Assembly: GCA_946482385.1 (NCBI GenBank)
Contig: CAMLRI010000135.1
Coordinates: 1-6,399, forward strand
DNA length: 6,399 bases
Origin: an uncultured Cellvibrio sp.
GTDB taxonomy: Bacteria > Pseudomonadota > Gammaproteobacteria > Pseudomonadales > Cellvibrionaceae
Direction of reading: 5' to 3'
Shown: in pieces, positions 1 through 6,399 of the stretch
How the letters are laid out: every line of letters starts with the position of its first letter
Position numbering within the stretch: the stretch's first letter is position 1
Made by a program: the position numbers and the translations under genes
Notes under the pieces: model-generated
The model's database searches: none
Seen by the model: only the letters and a program-made list of their open reading frames with translations
What the model was told of the DNA's origin: nothing

Positions 1-189
1 AACCAGAGCGCACAAGACGAAAGCGCCCGCGCCCAGGCCATGCGCGGCCGCCTGATGAATGTGGTGTCGGGGATCAACGAAACCGACCAGGCAATCGCGC
101 GCCTGGCCCAGGGTGCAGAGCAGCAAAACGAACTGGCCACCCAGGTGATGAAAGCGGCGCGGGTGTTGAGGTTTACCCGCGCCGGTTAA
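1..189 (+). CDS. C-terminal end of a probable methyl-accepting chemotaxis protein (5' truncated by window edge)
   Basis: Frame 1 is open from the first base to a TAA at 187-189, giving 62 residues of the end of a longer protein. The visible part is a polar, Ala/Gln/Glu-rich helix with regularly spaced hydrophobic residues (VVSGINETDQAIARLAQGAE, then QQNELA and KAARVLRF). This resembles the last part of a chemoreceptor cytoplasmic coiled coil: an I..I...IA..A.EQQ rhythm, then a short tail with a late Phe. Such proteins form trimers of dimers at the membrane or in the cytoplasm and control CheA through CheW. The diagnostic hairpin tip is outside the window, so the family call rests on the tail alone; another coiled-coil protein is possible. 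It is the only plus-strand gene here and converges on pirin, 23 bases away. Its final codons lie in a terminator hairpin. Confidence 0.55.
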   Translation, partial: NQSAQDESARAQAMRGRLMNVVSGINETDQAIARLAQGAEQQNELATQVMKAARVLRFTRAG

Positions 190-197
190 ATTTTTCT
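155..197 (+). terminator. Intrinsic terminator overlapping the end of the plus-strand coding region
   Basis: The arms CGGCGCGGGT (155-164) and ACCCGCGCCG (175-184) are perfectly complementary over 10 bp with a 10-base loop. They are followed by GTTAAATTTTTCTT, a fair U-tract on the plus strand. The hairpin begins 33 bases before the end of the stop codon, so it encodes the last residues of the upstream protein. On the minus strand the same hairpin lies downstream of pirin but is followed by CTTTCATC, so it would be a weaker terminator in that direction. Confidence 0.8.
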
Positions 198-212
198 TGC
201 CCGGCAACAGCG

Positions 213-905
213 CTAAGGCAAATCGAACACCAGTGCCCTAACTGCCGCAGCCTGCGCTTGCAAATGCAGCTCGCCAATATCCCACAACTTGGCGCCATCG
301 CCGGGGCCGAGGCTGTGGCCAGCTATCGCCAAGTCGCCATCAATCACATGTACATAGTAATGGCGCCCAGTGCTAGCCGGGAGCTGCGCCTGGGTGTCGG
401 CCGGCAATAGCAATTGGTAGAGGCGCGCATCCTGTTTGATCTGCAAACTGCCCTGGGCGCCATCGGGGCTGGCCACCAGGGTCAGGCCGGGGTTGCGGCC
501 AAAATCTTTTTGCTGGTAACCGGGCTGGCCACCCAGCTCATTGGGCGTAATCCAAATTTGCAAAAAATGCAGGGGCTGGCTGGGCGATGGGTTGAACTCG
601 CTGTGGCGAATACCGCGCCCCGCGCTCATCAATTGAAACTCCCCCGCCGGCAGAGTGGCGATATTGCCCTCGCTGTCTTTATGGGCAATTTCGCCGTCCA
701 GCACATAGCTAATAATTTCCATATCGCTGTGGCCGTGGGTGGCAAAGCCCGCCTCGGGCGCCACCCGGTCGTCGTTGATCACCCGCAGGGCAGAAAAACC
801 CAAGTGCGCCGGGTCGTAATAAGAGCCAAAGGAAAAACTGTGGTGGCTGTCGAGCCAACCAAAATTGGCATGGCCGCGTTCATGGCTGGGGCGAATACTG
901 ATCAT
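213..905 (-). CDS. Pirin family protein (YhhW-like bicupin)
   Basis: This 230-residue protein is a pirin of the bacterial YhhW size class. Pirins are cytosolic two-cupin metalloproteins; E. coli YhhW and human pirin have quercetin 2,3-dioxygenase activity in vitro, but the physiological substrate is usually unknown. The start matches the family pattern, with FGWLDSHHSFSFGSYYDP at residues 15-32. The four expected metal ligands are all present in the N-terminal cupin: H57 and H59 (THGHSDME), and H101 and E103 (RHSEF). An active iron site is therefore likely. The C-terminal half (about 130-230) is the second, more degenerate cupin. The ATG at 903-905 has an AGGAGG ribosome binding site 5 bases upstream. 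The gene appears monocistronic, 186 bases beyond the end of yqaA, and converges with the chemoreceptor-like gene. The divergent LysR-type regulator often found beside pirin genes is not seen. The family call is secure; the substrate is not. Confidence 0.93.
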   Translation of the reverse strand: MISIRPSHERGHANFGWLDSHHSFSFGSYYDPAHLGFSALRVINDDRVAPEAGFATHGHSDMEIISYVLDGEIAHKDSEGNIATLPAGEFQLMSAGRGIRHSEFNPSPSQPLHFLQIWITPNELGGQPGYQQKDFGRNPGLTLVASPDGAQGSLQIKQDARLYQLLLPADTQAQLPASTGRHYYVHVIDGDLAIAGHSLGPGDGAKLWDIGELHLQAQAAAVRALVFDLP

Positions 906-910
906 GGCAA

Positions 911-916
911 CCTCCT
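911..916 (-). promoter_or_regulatory. Ribosome binding site of the pirin gene
   Basis: On the minus strand AGGAGG sits 5 bases before the pirin ATG, an essentially consensus Shine-Dalgarno sequence. It is the strongest in the window and fixes the start. The rest of 906-1091 shows no convincing -35/-10 pair. Confidence 0.8.
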
Positions 917-1091
917 CTCGGTAATGCGCCCAGTCTAGGCGCGCCGCCGCGAGTGAAACAGCCTAAAGATTGGATGGGTTTGGTCGGATTTTTTGGAGAT
1001 TTATCGAGAGCTAAAGACGACAAGCTCCCACGCCCCATCCCCCAGAATGACAAAAGCGATTCTCATCCGGGCACCGCCATGCCCTAGCGCG

Positions 1092-1514
1092 TTAAAAAGC
1101 AGCCCTAGCCAAGAGTATTACCAAACCATAACGCACTGCTTTGCCGATGGTAACCAGTAACAAAAACCGCCAAAAATTTACCCGCATAACGCCGGCAAAC
1201 AAGGTAAGGGGGTCGCCCACCAGTGGCAGCCAGGCAAACAATAATGAATAAATGCCGTAGCGCTGAAAGTGCAGCTGGGCTTTGGCCAATTGCGTGGGTG
1301 ATACCGGGAACCAGCGGCGCTGCTGCCAGTGCAGACACTGGCGGCCCAGCCACCAGTTGACGCAGGAGCCAAGGCTGTTGCCGCTAGTGGCGAGCAACCA
1401 CAATAACCAGGGGGCGTGGCCCTGCTGCAATAGCATTAACAGCAAAGCCTCGGATGAGAGCGGAAAAAAAGTGGCGGCGATAAACGCGGTAAAAAATAAA
1501 CTCAAGTAAGCCAT
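1092..1514 (-). CDS. yqaA: YqaA family inner-membrane protein (DedA/VTT superfamily)
   Basis: This is a 140-residue hydrophobic protein, close to the roughly 142 residues of E. coli YqaA. Family signatures are in order: an N-terminal hydrophobic re-entrant-like segment with SSEALLL (20-26), GNSLGSCVNWWLGR (45-58), a cytosolic basic stretch (about 59-86), RYG followed by FAWLPLVGDPLTLFAGVMR (93-111), and GKAVRYG (124-130) leading into a final membrane helix. The conserved acidic residues E22 and D101 and the Arg residues of the VTT/DedA core are present. DedA-superfamily proteins are implicated in lipid carrier or phospholipid translocation and in envelope homeostasis, but the role of YqaA is not established. 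The ATG at 1512-1514 is the only upstream choice because an in-frame TAA lies three codons before it. No Shine-Dalgarno sequence precedes it; the leader is AT-rich. It follows aroE by 69 bases, with a terminator-like hairpin between. Confidence 0.9.
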   Translation of the reverse strand: MAYLSLFFTAFIAATFFPLSSEALLLMLLQQGHAPWLLWLLATSGNSLGSCVNWWLGRQCLHWQQRRWFPVSPTQLAKAQLHFQRYGIYSLLFAWLPLVGDPLTLFAGVMRVNFWRFLLLVTIGKAVRYGLVILLARAAF

Positions 1515-1530
1515 AAAAAATTATCGGGCC

Positions 1531-1559
1531 ATAAATAAATTGCCCCGCAGGGCGGGGCA
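1531..1559 (-). terminator. Probable intrinsic terminator after aroE
   Basis: TGCCCCGC (1541-1548) and GCGGGGCA (1552-1559) form a perfect 8-bp GC-rich stem with a 3-base loop, 24 bases beyond the aroE stop. Read on the minus strand it is followed by ATTTATTTAT, a broken but U-rich tract. A second copy of GCGGGGCA at 1570-1577 allows an alternative hairpin with the same partner arm. Termination is probably partial, since yqaA starts only 16 bases past this tract. Confidence 0.65.
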
Positions 1560-1583
1560 TGGGGGCAGTGCGGGGCAGAGAAA

Positions 1584-2414
1584 TTATTTCTTTTCCGCCA
1601 ACTGGCGCCGCAGTGCGGTTAATACCGGCACCACTTCCGGGCGGATTTGTCGCCACAAATAAAAAGCTTCGGCGGCCTGGCCAACCAACATGCCCAGGCC
1701 ATCGGCGGTATGTGCAGCGCCCTGCTGTTGCGCCCATTGCAAAAATACCGTGGGCTCGGCGCTGTACATCATGTCGTAACAGCAGGCGCCGGGCTTGAGC
1801 AAATTATTGGGCAGGGGCGGCAATTCGCCATTCAAACTGGCAGAGGTGCCGTTAATGACGATATCGAATTGCTCGCCCTGCAATTGCTCGTAACTTTTGG
1901 CCTGCATATCGCCCAGGTCGAGAAAATGCTGCGCCAATTCTTCGGCTTTGCTGAGGGTGCGATTGGCAATCACCACCTGTGCCGGCTGCTCTTCCAGCAG
2001 CGGTTGCAGTATACCGCGCACCGCACCGCCGGCACCCAAGACCAGCACGCGCTTGCCGGCAATTTCCCAATCCAGGTTGTGCATGTCGTGGATCATGCCT
2101 ATGCCGTCGGTGTTGTCGCCGAGGATGCTGCCATCGCCCAGCTTGGCGAGAAAATTGACGGCACCGGCGCGCTCGGCGCGCGCTGTAAGTTTGTGCGCGT
2201 ACTGATAAGCCTCTTGCTTAAAGGGCACGGTGATATTTAAACCGCGCCCGCCCTGGGCAAAAAATTCATCGGCGCTTTGCGCAAATTTATCCACCTCTAC
2301 CAATTGCTTGGTGTAGTGCAGATCCTGCCCGGTCTGCTCGGCAAACATGCGGTGAATGCTGGGGGATTTGCTGTGGTTAATGGGGTTGCCGAATACGGCG
2401 TAGAGGTCTGTCAT
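1584..2414 (-). CDS. aroE: Shikimate dehydrogenase (NADP+)
   Basis: AroE reduces 3-dehydroshikimate to shikimate with NADPH, the fourth step of the chorismate pathway, in the cytosol. The 276-residue product compares with 272 in E. coli. The N-terminal substrate domain has GNPINHSKSPSIH, with the shikimate-contacting S15 and S17, then NITVPFK with catalytic K66, N87, and GDNTDG with catalytic D103. The NADP-binding Rossmann domain shows GAGGAVRG (127-134) and the NRT phosphate-recognition motif at 151-153. The C-terminal DGLGMLVGQAAEAF helix returns to the active site. I chose the ATG at 2412-2414, which places MTDLYAVFGNP as in other AroE proteins, has GGA 6 bases upstream and leaves 26 bases after hemF. 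The longer frame would need a TTG at 2448-2450 inside hemF and adds 12 non-conserved residues. It is probably cotranscribed with hemF. Confidence 0.97.
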   Translation of the reverse strand: MTDLYAVFGNPINHSKSPSIHRMFAEQTGQDLHYTKQLVEVDKFAQSADEFFAQGGRGLNITVPFKQEAYQYAHKLTARAERAGAVNFLAKLGDGSILGDNTDGIGMIHDMHNLDWEIAGKRVLVLGAGGAVRGILQPLLEEQPAQVVIANRTLSKAEELAQHFLDLGDMQAKSYEQLQGEQFDIVINGTSASLNGELPPLPNNLLKPGACCYDMMYSAEPTVFLQWAQQQGAAHTADGLGMLVGQAAEAFYLWRQIRPEVVPVLTALRRQLAEKK

Positions 2415-2440
2415 GGTAAATCCGTCGTTGTGTTTAACAC

Positions 2441-3436
<996 letters not shown>

Positions 3437-3453
3437 ACCGGAGGGAAATAAGA

Positions 3454-4020
3454 TCAGCTGGGGCGGACTATGTCGCCGCTGAGCAGGTCGCGGATTTCCG
3501 AGGGCTGGGCGCGCTTGCCGGTCAGGCCATTGCTGATGCCATCCAGCTGCTGGCCAAAGTAGCGGCGCACCTGGTGGATGCTGCGCGCCGGCGGCAGGCC
3601 TGCGGGGTTGCAGGAGGTGGAAACTATGGGGCCACCAAAGGCGCGGCACAGGCCGGCGGCCACCGGGTGATTGGTAACGCGCAGGGCGACGGCGGGGGAA
3701 TCGCCGGTAATCCACTCGGGCGCCAGGCCGTTGTTGGGCACCAGCCAGGTAACCGGGCCAGGCCAGGTGTTTTTTAAACGCTGGCGCTGAAGGTCGTCCA
3801 AATGGCTAATAAAAGGTTCGATTTGCGCCAGGTCGGCGGCGATCAGTATTACTCCCTTTGCCACCGGGCGATCCTTGAGCTGCAACAACCGCTCGACAGC
3901 CTCGCTATTAAAGGGATCGCAGCCCAAGCCCCAGACCGCCTCGGTAGGGTAGGCAATAACACCGCCCAGGCGCATTTGCCGGGCCAGCCATTGGATACGG
4001 GGGTTAATCGACCAGTTCAT
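3454..4020 (-). CDS. tsaC: L-threonylcarbamoyladenylate synthase
   Basis: TsaC (formerly YrdC/RimN) makes threonylcarbamoyl-AMP from threonine, bicarbonate and ATP. TsaB, TsaD and TsaE then transfer the group to A37 of ANN-decoding tRNAs to form t6A. The product is 188 residues against 190 in E. coli, a single SUA5/YciO/YrdC domain without the extra Sua5 domain. Visible signatures are VIAYPTEAVWGLGCDP (21-36), LKDRPVAKGVILIA (48-61) with the basic K49/R51/K55 set, WPGPVTWLVP, ALRVTNHP, IVSTSCNPAGLPPARS and PSEIRD near the end. I chose the ATG at 4018-4020, which has GGTGAG 6 bases upstream; an in-frame TTG five codons earlier overlaps that site and is unlikely. It follows dprA by 75 bases, a neighbour relationship common in gammaproteobacteria. 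The P. aeruginosa qor gene that follows tsaC is missing here. Confidence 0.96.
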   Translation of the reverse strand: MNWSINPRIQWLARQMRLGGVIAYPTEAVWGLGCDPFNSEAVERLLQLKDRPVAKGVILIAADLAQIEPFISHLDDLQRQRLKNTWPGPVTWLVPNNGLAPEWITGDSPAVALRVTNHPVAAGLCRAFGGPIVSTSCNPAGLPPARSIHQVRRYFGQQLDGISNGLTGKRAQPSEIRDLLSGDIVRPS

Positions 4021-4026
4021 ACACAG

Positions 4027-4032
4027 CTCACC
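4027..4032 (-). promoter_or_regulatory. Ribosome binding site that decides the tsaC start
   Basis: GGTGAG on the minus strand lies 6 bases before the ATG at 4018-4020. The alternative TTG at 4033-4035 would put this site inside the coding region. Confidence 0.55.
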
Positions 4033-4053
4033 CAATCACTACAAAGAGGCGCG

Positions 4054-4082
4054 ACTCTAGCCGACTGGAGGCGGCAGCTCAA
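4054..4082 (-). promoter_or_regulatory. Possible sigma-70 promoter upstream of tsaC
   Basis: On the minus strand TTGAGC and TAGAGT, each matching 4 of 6 consensus bases, are separated by exactly 17 bases in the dprA-tsaC gap. A start about 7 bases downstream of the -10 would give a leader of roughly 25-30 bases before the tsaC ATG. This would let the essential tRNA gene be expressed independently of dprA. Matches of this quality arise by chance, so this is only a candidate. Confidence 0.3.
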
Positions 4083-4095
4083 TCACCCCGCAGGC

Positions 4096-5232
4096 TTAAC
4101 TGGCGCGCACAAAGCCGCGCTCGGTTTGCTGCACCACACCCTTGATCTCCAAGCCCATCAAACAAGAGGCGACCTGGCTTACCGCCAGCTGGCTGCGCTC
4201 GATCAGCAAATCCATGCTGACCGGGTCGTAACCTATGGCGTCGAGCAGGCGGGTTTCGGTGGCATCCAGGCTGTGCGCTTCCGGTTCCGGCAGGGCGTCA
4301 AACACCAGGGGGCGCTGGCGCGCCTCCCGCGCTTTAAAGCTGAGCAGGCCATCCAGCTGGTCGAGGATATCCTGGGCGGTTTCCACCAGGGTCGCGCCCT
4401 GGCGGATCAACTGGTGGCAACCCCGCGCCAAGGGGTTGTGGATGGAGCCGGGAATGGCAAAGACTTCGCGGTTTTGCTGCAGGGCGCAGGCGGCGGTAAT
4501 CAGCGAGCCGCTTTGGATGGCCGCCTCCACCACCAGGGTGCCCAGGCTGAGGCCGCTGATCAGGCGGTTGCGCTGGGGGAAATTGCCCGCCAGGGAGCTG
4601 GTACCCAGGGGGAATTCGCTCACCAGGGCGCCGCCCTGGGCGAGTATCTGCTGGGCCAAGCCTCTATGGCGGCTGGGGTATACCAGATCAATACCCGTGC
4701 CCATGACTGCAATAGTCTTACCCATTCCCTCCAGGGCACCGCTGTGGGCGGCGCCATCCACCCCCAGAGCCAGGCCGCTGGTGACTGCAAAGCCCCGTTC
4801 GGCGAGGTAGCGGGCAAATTGGCGGGCATTTTCCGCGCCGCCGCTGCTGGGGTTGCGGCTGCCGACTATCGCCAGCTGCGGCAGGCTCAGGCTTTCGGGC
4901 TGGCCGCGTACATAGAGCAAGGGCGGGGGATTGGGGATCTGGCGCAACAGCTGTGGGTAGAGCGGATGCTCCAGACCCAGGCAGTGGATGTCGCTGCGCT
5001 CGGCCAGCAATGCCAGGTCGGCCGCAACCCGCTGAGCCAAGGGGCCAGGTGCCGCGCGGTGCTCGCTGAGGGCCTGCAGGGCCAGGGGGCGAAGCAGCGG
5101 CTCCAGGCGGGAGAGAGGCTGGCTCAGGGCAGCTTCGGGGCTGCCAAACTGGTCCACCAGTTTCCAGTAGGTAACGGCGCCCGTATCTGGCAGGCGCATA
5201 AGGGTGAGAATGGCATTGAGCGATTGGGTCAT
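4096..5232 (-). CDS. dprA: DNA processing protein DprA (Smf), DNA-protecting competence factor
   Basis: DprA binds incoming single-stranded DNA in the cytosol and helps load RecA during natural transformation. The 378 residues match the long gram-negative form (about 374 in E. coli Smf). An N-terminal SAM-like helical region occupies about 1-80. The Rossmann-like DprA core (about 85-295) shows LYPQLL, LLYVRG, AIVGSRNPS (121-129), SGLALGVDGAAHSGAL (152-167), FPQRNRLISGLS (218-229), VVEAAIQSGSLITA (234-247) and AIPGSIHNPLARGCHQLI (259-276). A C-terminal DML1-like winged helix follows at about 320-378. Nothing is truncated or missing. The ATG at 5230-5232 has AAGGA 6 bases upstream. An intrinsic terminator separates it from tsaP, so it probably has its own promoter in 5233-5282, though I see no convincing one. 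Adjacent tsaP suggests a link to type IV pilus DNA uptake, but DprA also occurs in bacteria not known to be competent. Confidence 0.97.
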   Translation of the reverse strand: MTQSLNAILTLMRLPDTGAVTYWKLVDQFGSPEAALSQPLSRLEPLLRPLALQALSEHRAAPGPLAQRVAADLALLAERSDIHCLGLEHPLYPQLLRQIPNPPPLLYVRGQPESLSLPQLAIVGSRNPSSGGAENARQFARYLAERGFAVTSGLALGVDGAAHSGALEGMGKTIAVMGTGIDLVYPSRHRGLAQQILAQGGALVSEFPLGTSSLAGNFPQRNRLISGLSLGTLVVEAAIQSGSLITAACALQQNREVFAIPGSIHNPLARGCHQLIRQGATLVETAQDILDQLDGLLSFKAREARQRPLVFDALPEPEAHSLDATETRLLDAIGYDPVSMDLLIERSQLAVSQVASCLMGLEIKGVVQQTERGFVRAS

Positions 5233-5282
5233 ACCTTGTCCTTGGATTAGGTGATGAGAAAACCTGGAGGCCTGGTGCCTCT

Positions 5283-5312
5283 ATAAAAACAAAAGGCCGC
5301 AAAAGCGGCCTT
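5283..5312 (-). terminator. Intrinsic terminator after tsaP
   Basis: AAGGCCGC (5293-5300) and GCGGCCTT (5305-5312) form a perfect 8-bp stem around a 4-base loop. On the minus strand it is followed by TTGTTTTTAT (5292-5283), a good U-tract, and it starts 15 bases after the tsaP stop codon. This is the clearest minus-strand terminator in the window and separates tsaP from dprA. Confidence 0.9.
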
Positions 5313-5327
5313 GGTGAGCAATGGCTA

Positions 5328-6365
5328 TCAGGGGTTTTTGACCTTGTCGGTCACCGCCAGGGGGCGATCTGCCTCCAGCACCAGGCCGAGGCTCATTTTA
5401 TCGAAGGTGCGGAAAATCATCAGCAGGCCGGCGCGTTCATCCGGCAGCGCCACCTTGCCACCCTTGACGCGATCCACCACCACTTCGCCTTTTTTGTAGA
5501 TGGCCAACACATTGCCGATTTGCAGGCCTTCGCGCTCGCCGCGGTTGATCATCACCACATTGAATTTACCCACCTGGGTAACGCCGCCTTCCACATCAAT
5601 AATCACCCCCTCAATATCGGTATCCGGGGCGCTGGGGAAGAAAATGGAATCAACACTGCGGTCTTCGCTGGGCAGCAAACGGTCGCCGGGACGGATTTCC
5701 TCGAAGGAGCGCACCACATGCACAGTGGCCACATCGCCGGTGAATTTATCCAGGTTGACTGTGCCTATACCCTGGGCGTAAAGGCCGAGGATCTCTTTGG
5801 TCTGCGGGTCCTTGTAAATCTTGCCTTTGCGGTAGACGCCGTAGTTGGTGTACTGCTCATCAAAAGTACCGCGGGCATAGGCGCTATCGCCCTCACCTAC
5901 CACCAGGCGCTGGTTGGGGCCGGCGAGCATATAGGGGCTGGTTTCCAGCTCGTTGCCTTCCAAAATACGGCTGCGGGACAGGAAGCTGTCGATTTTATCC
6001 AGGGGAATGGCGGTAATGGCCTCTTCCGCACTCTGCACCCGCACACTGGGGCTGAGTTTGGTGGCGCCGCCAGGCGCCAGCTTGAGGGTGCGCTCCAGGG
6101 TGAGGCGCGGCTGGCCATCCAGGTAGATCAGCTTGATCACATCGCCCGGGTAAATTAAGTGGGGGTTTTCGATTTGGGGGTTAACATGCCAAATCTCTGG
6201 CCAGAGCCAGGGGCTGTTGAGGAAGGTGCCGGAAATATCCCAAAGGGTATCGCCTTTTTGTACTGTGTATTCGTCGGGGTGACCGTTTTTCAGTAGTGAA
6301 TCCTGCGCCCAGGTGAACATACTGAGCAGGGTGGCGGCGGCAAAGGCCAGTAATATTTTTTTCAT
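5328..6365 (-). CDS. tsaP: LysM peptidoglycan-binding protein, probable type IV pilus secretin-associated protein TsaP
   Basis: This is a 345-residue exported protein. Residues 1-20 are a signal peptide: MKK, a hydrophobic core, then a plausible cleavage after TWA before QDS. A LysM domain follows at about 33-80, with YTVQKGDTLWDIS, then WPEIWHVNPQIENPHLIYPG and a final VIKL. The remainder (about 85-345) is a soluble beta-rich region with GEGDSAYARG, RPGDRLLP and a GLQIGNVLAIY segment typical of this family. By size, domain order and position immediately before dprA it matches P. aeruginosa PA0020, the TsaP homologue, which sits in the periplasm and associates the PilQ secretin with peptidoglycan. 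AGGA lies 9 bases before the ATG at 6363-6365. A terminator directly after it makes it the end of its own unit. LysM and family are sure; the secretin role is inferred from homology and context. Despite the similar symbol it is unrelated to tsaC. Confidence 0.82.
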   Translation of the reverse strand: MKKILLAFAAATLLSMFTWAQDSLLKNGHPDEYTVQKGDTLWDISGTFLNSPWLWPEIWHVNPQIENPHLIYPGDVIKLIYLDGQPRLTLERTLKLAPGGATKLSPSVRVQSAEEAITAIPLDKIDSFLSRSRILEGNELETSPYMLAGPNQRLVVGEGDSAYARGTFDEQYTNYGVYRKGKIYKDPQTKEILGLYAQGIGTVNLDKFTGDVATVHVVRSFEEIRPGDRLLPSEDRSVDSIFFPSAPDTDIEGVIIDVEGGVTQVGKFNVVMINRGEREGLQIGNVLAIYKKGEVVVDRVKGGKVALPDERAGLLMIFRTFDKMSLGLVLEADRPLAVTDKVKNP

Positions 6366-6374
6366 AGAAACCGA

Positions 6375-6378
6375 TCCT
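6375..6378 (-). promoter_or_regulatory. Ribosome binding site of tsaP
   Basis: AGGA on the minus strand lies 9 bases before the tsaP ATG, slightly far but acceptable. It falls in the loop of a short inverted repeat (ACCGA at 6370-6374 and TCGGT at 6386-6390), which is too weak to call a regulatory structure. The promoter is probably beyond the right edge of the window. Confidence 0.5.
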
Positions 6379-6399
6379 GTTTTATTCGGTCCTGAGGCA

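Noticed and set aside
1043..1067. A Fur-box-like sequence upstream of pirin (minus strand GATGAGAATCGCTTTTGTC)
   Set aside because: Only about 10 of 19 bases match the consensus, and the short AGAAT/ATTCT repeat is within chance; no iron-related gene is next to it.
1069..1084. A small hairpin GGGCA/TGCCC just after yqaA
   Set aside because: The 5-bp stem has no U-tract on the minus strand, so it is not supported as a terminator.
1647..2240. A 197-residue plus-strand open frame opposite aroE
   Set aside because: It lies entirely within aroE, whose catalytic motifs are intact on the other strand; no independent support.
2287..2295. A DnaA-box-like TTATCCACC, considered because this cluster is near oriC in Pseudomonas
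   Set aside because: It is a single near-match within aroE coding sequence, with no cluster of boxes and no AT-rich unwinding region.
3802..5250. A 482-residue open frame on the plus strand opposite dprA and the 5' part of tsaC
   Set aside because: It runs antisense through two well-conserved genes and their spacer, is rich in Gly, Ala and Gln as expected from complementary GC-rich codons, has no recognisable domain and no ribosome binding site. It is a shadow frame despite its length.
5520..6158. A 212-residue plus-strand open frame opposite tsaP
   Set aside because: It is antisense to a clear LysM protein, with composition typical of a shadow frame and no family motif.

Overview
This window looks like an ordinary core-genome stretch of an aerobic, fairly GC-rich gammaproteobacterium. 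I infer something near Pseudomonas or the Cellvibrionaceae from gene content and order; the species cannot be named from sequence alone. The right-hand two thirds carry, all on the minus strand, tsaP (type IV pilus secretin-associated LysM protein), dprA (natural transformation), tsaC (tRNA t6A synthesis), hemF (oxygen-dependent haem synthesis) and aroE (shikimate dehydrogenase). As I recall, Pseudomonas aeruginosa has the same order close to its replication origin, with one extra gene (qor) between tsaC and hemF that is absent here. A YqaA-type membrane protein gene follows aroE.

Layout in window order: 1-189 is the 3' end of a plus-strand gene that looks like the signalling tail of a methyl-accepting chemotaxis protein. 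Its last codons lie inside a strong intrinsic terminator. A convergent minus-strand pirin gene (213-905) follows. The 186-base stretch 906-1091 holds only the pirin leader and a good ribosome binding site, with no convincing promoter. Then come yqaA (1092-1514), a GC-rich hairpin, aroE (1584-2414), hemF (2441-3358), a palindrome, tsaC (3454-4020), dprA (4096-5232), a clear intrinsic terminator and tsaP (5328-6365).

The minus-strand genes probably form several transcription units. tsaP ends at its own terminator. dprA and tsaC follow, with a possible internal promoter before tsaC. hemF and aroE are 26 bases apart and almost certainly cotranscribed. aroE ends at a hairpin before yqaA. Functionally this is a mixed housekeeping group (tRNA modification, haem, aromatic amino acids) next to a competence pair: TsaP supports the pilus secretin and DprA handles incoming single-stranded DNA.

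I found no mobile element, CRISPR array, RNA gene or sign of recent transfer. I do not see an undescribed system here. The points worth a second look are regulatory: the terminator embedded in coding sequence, the palindrome with a -10-like centre before hemF, and the leader of yqaA, which lacks a ribosome binding site.
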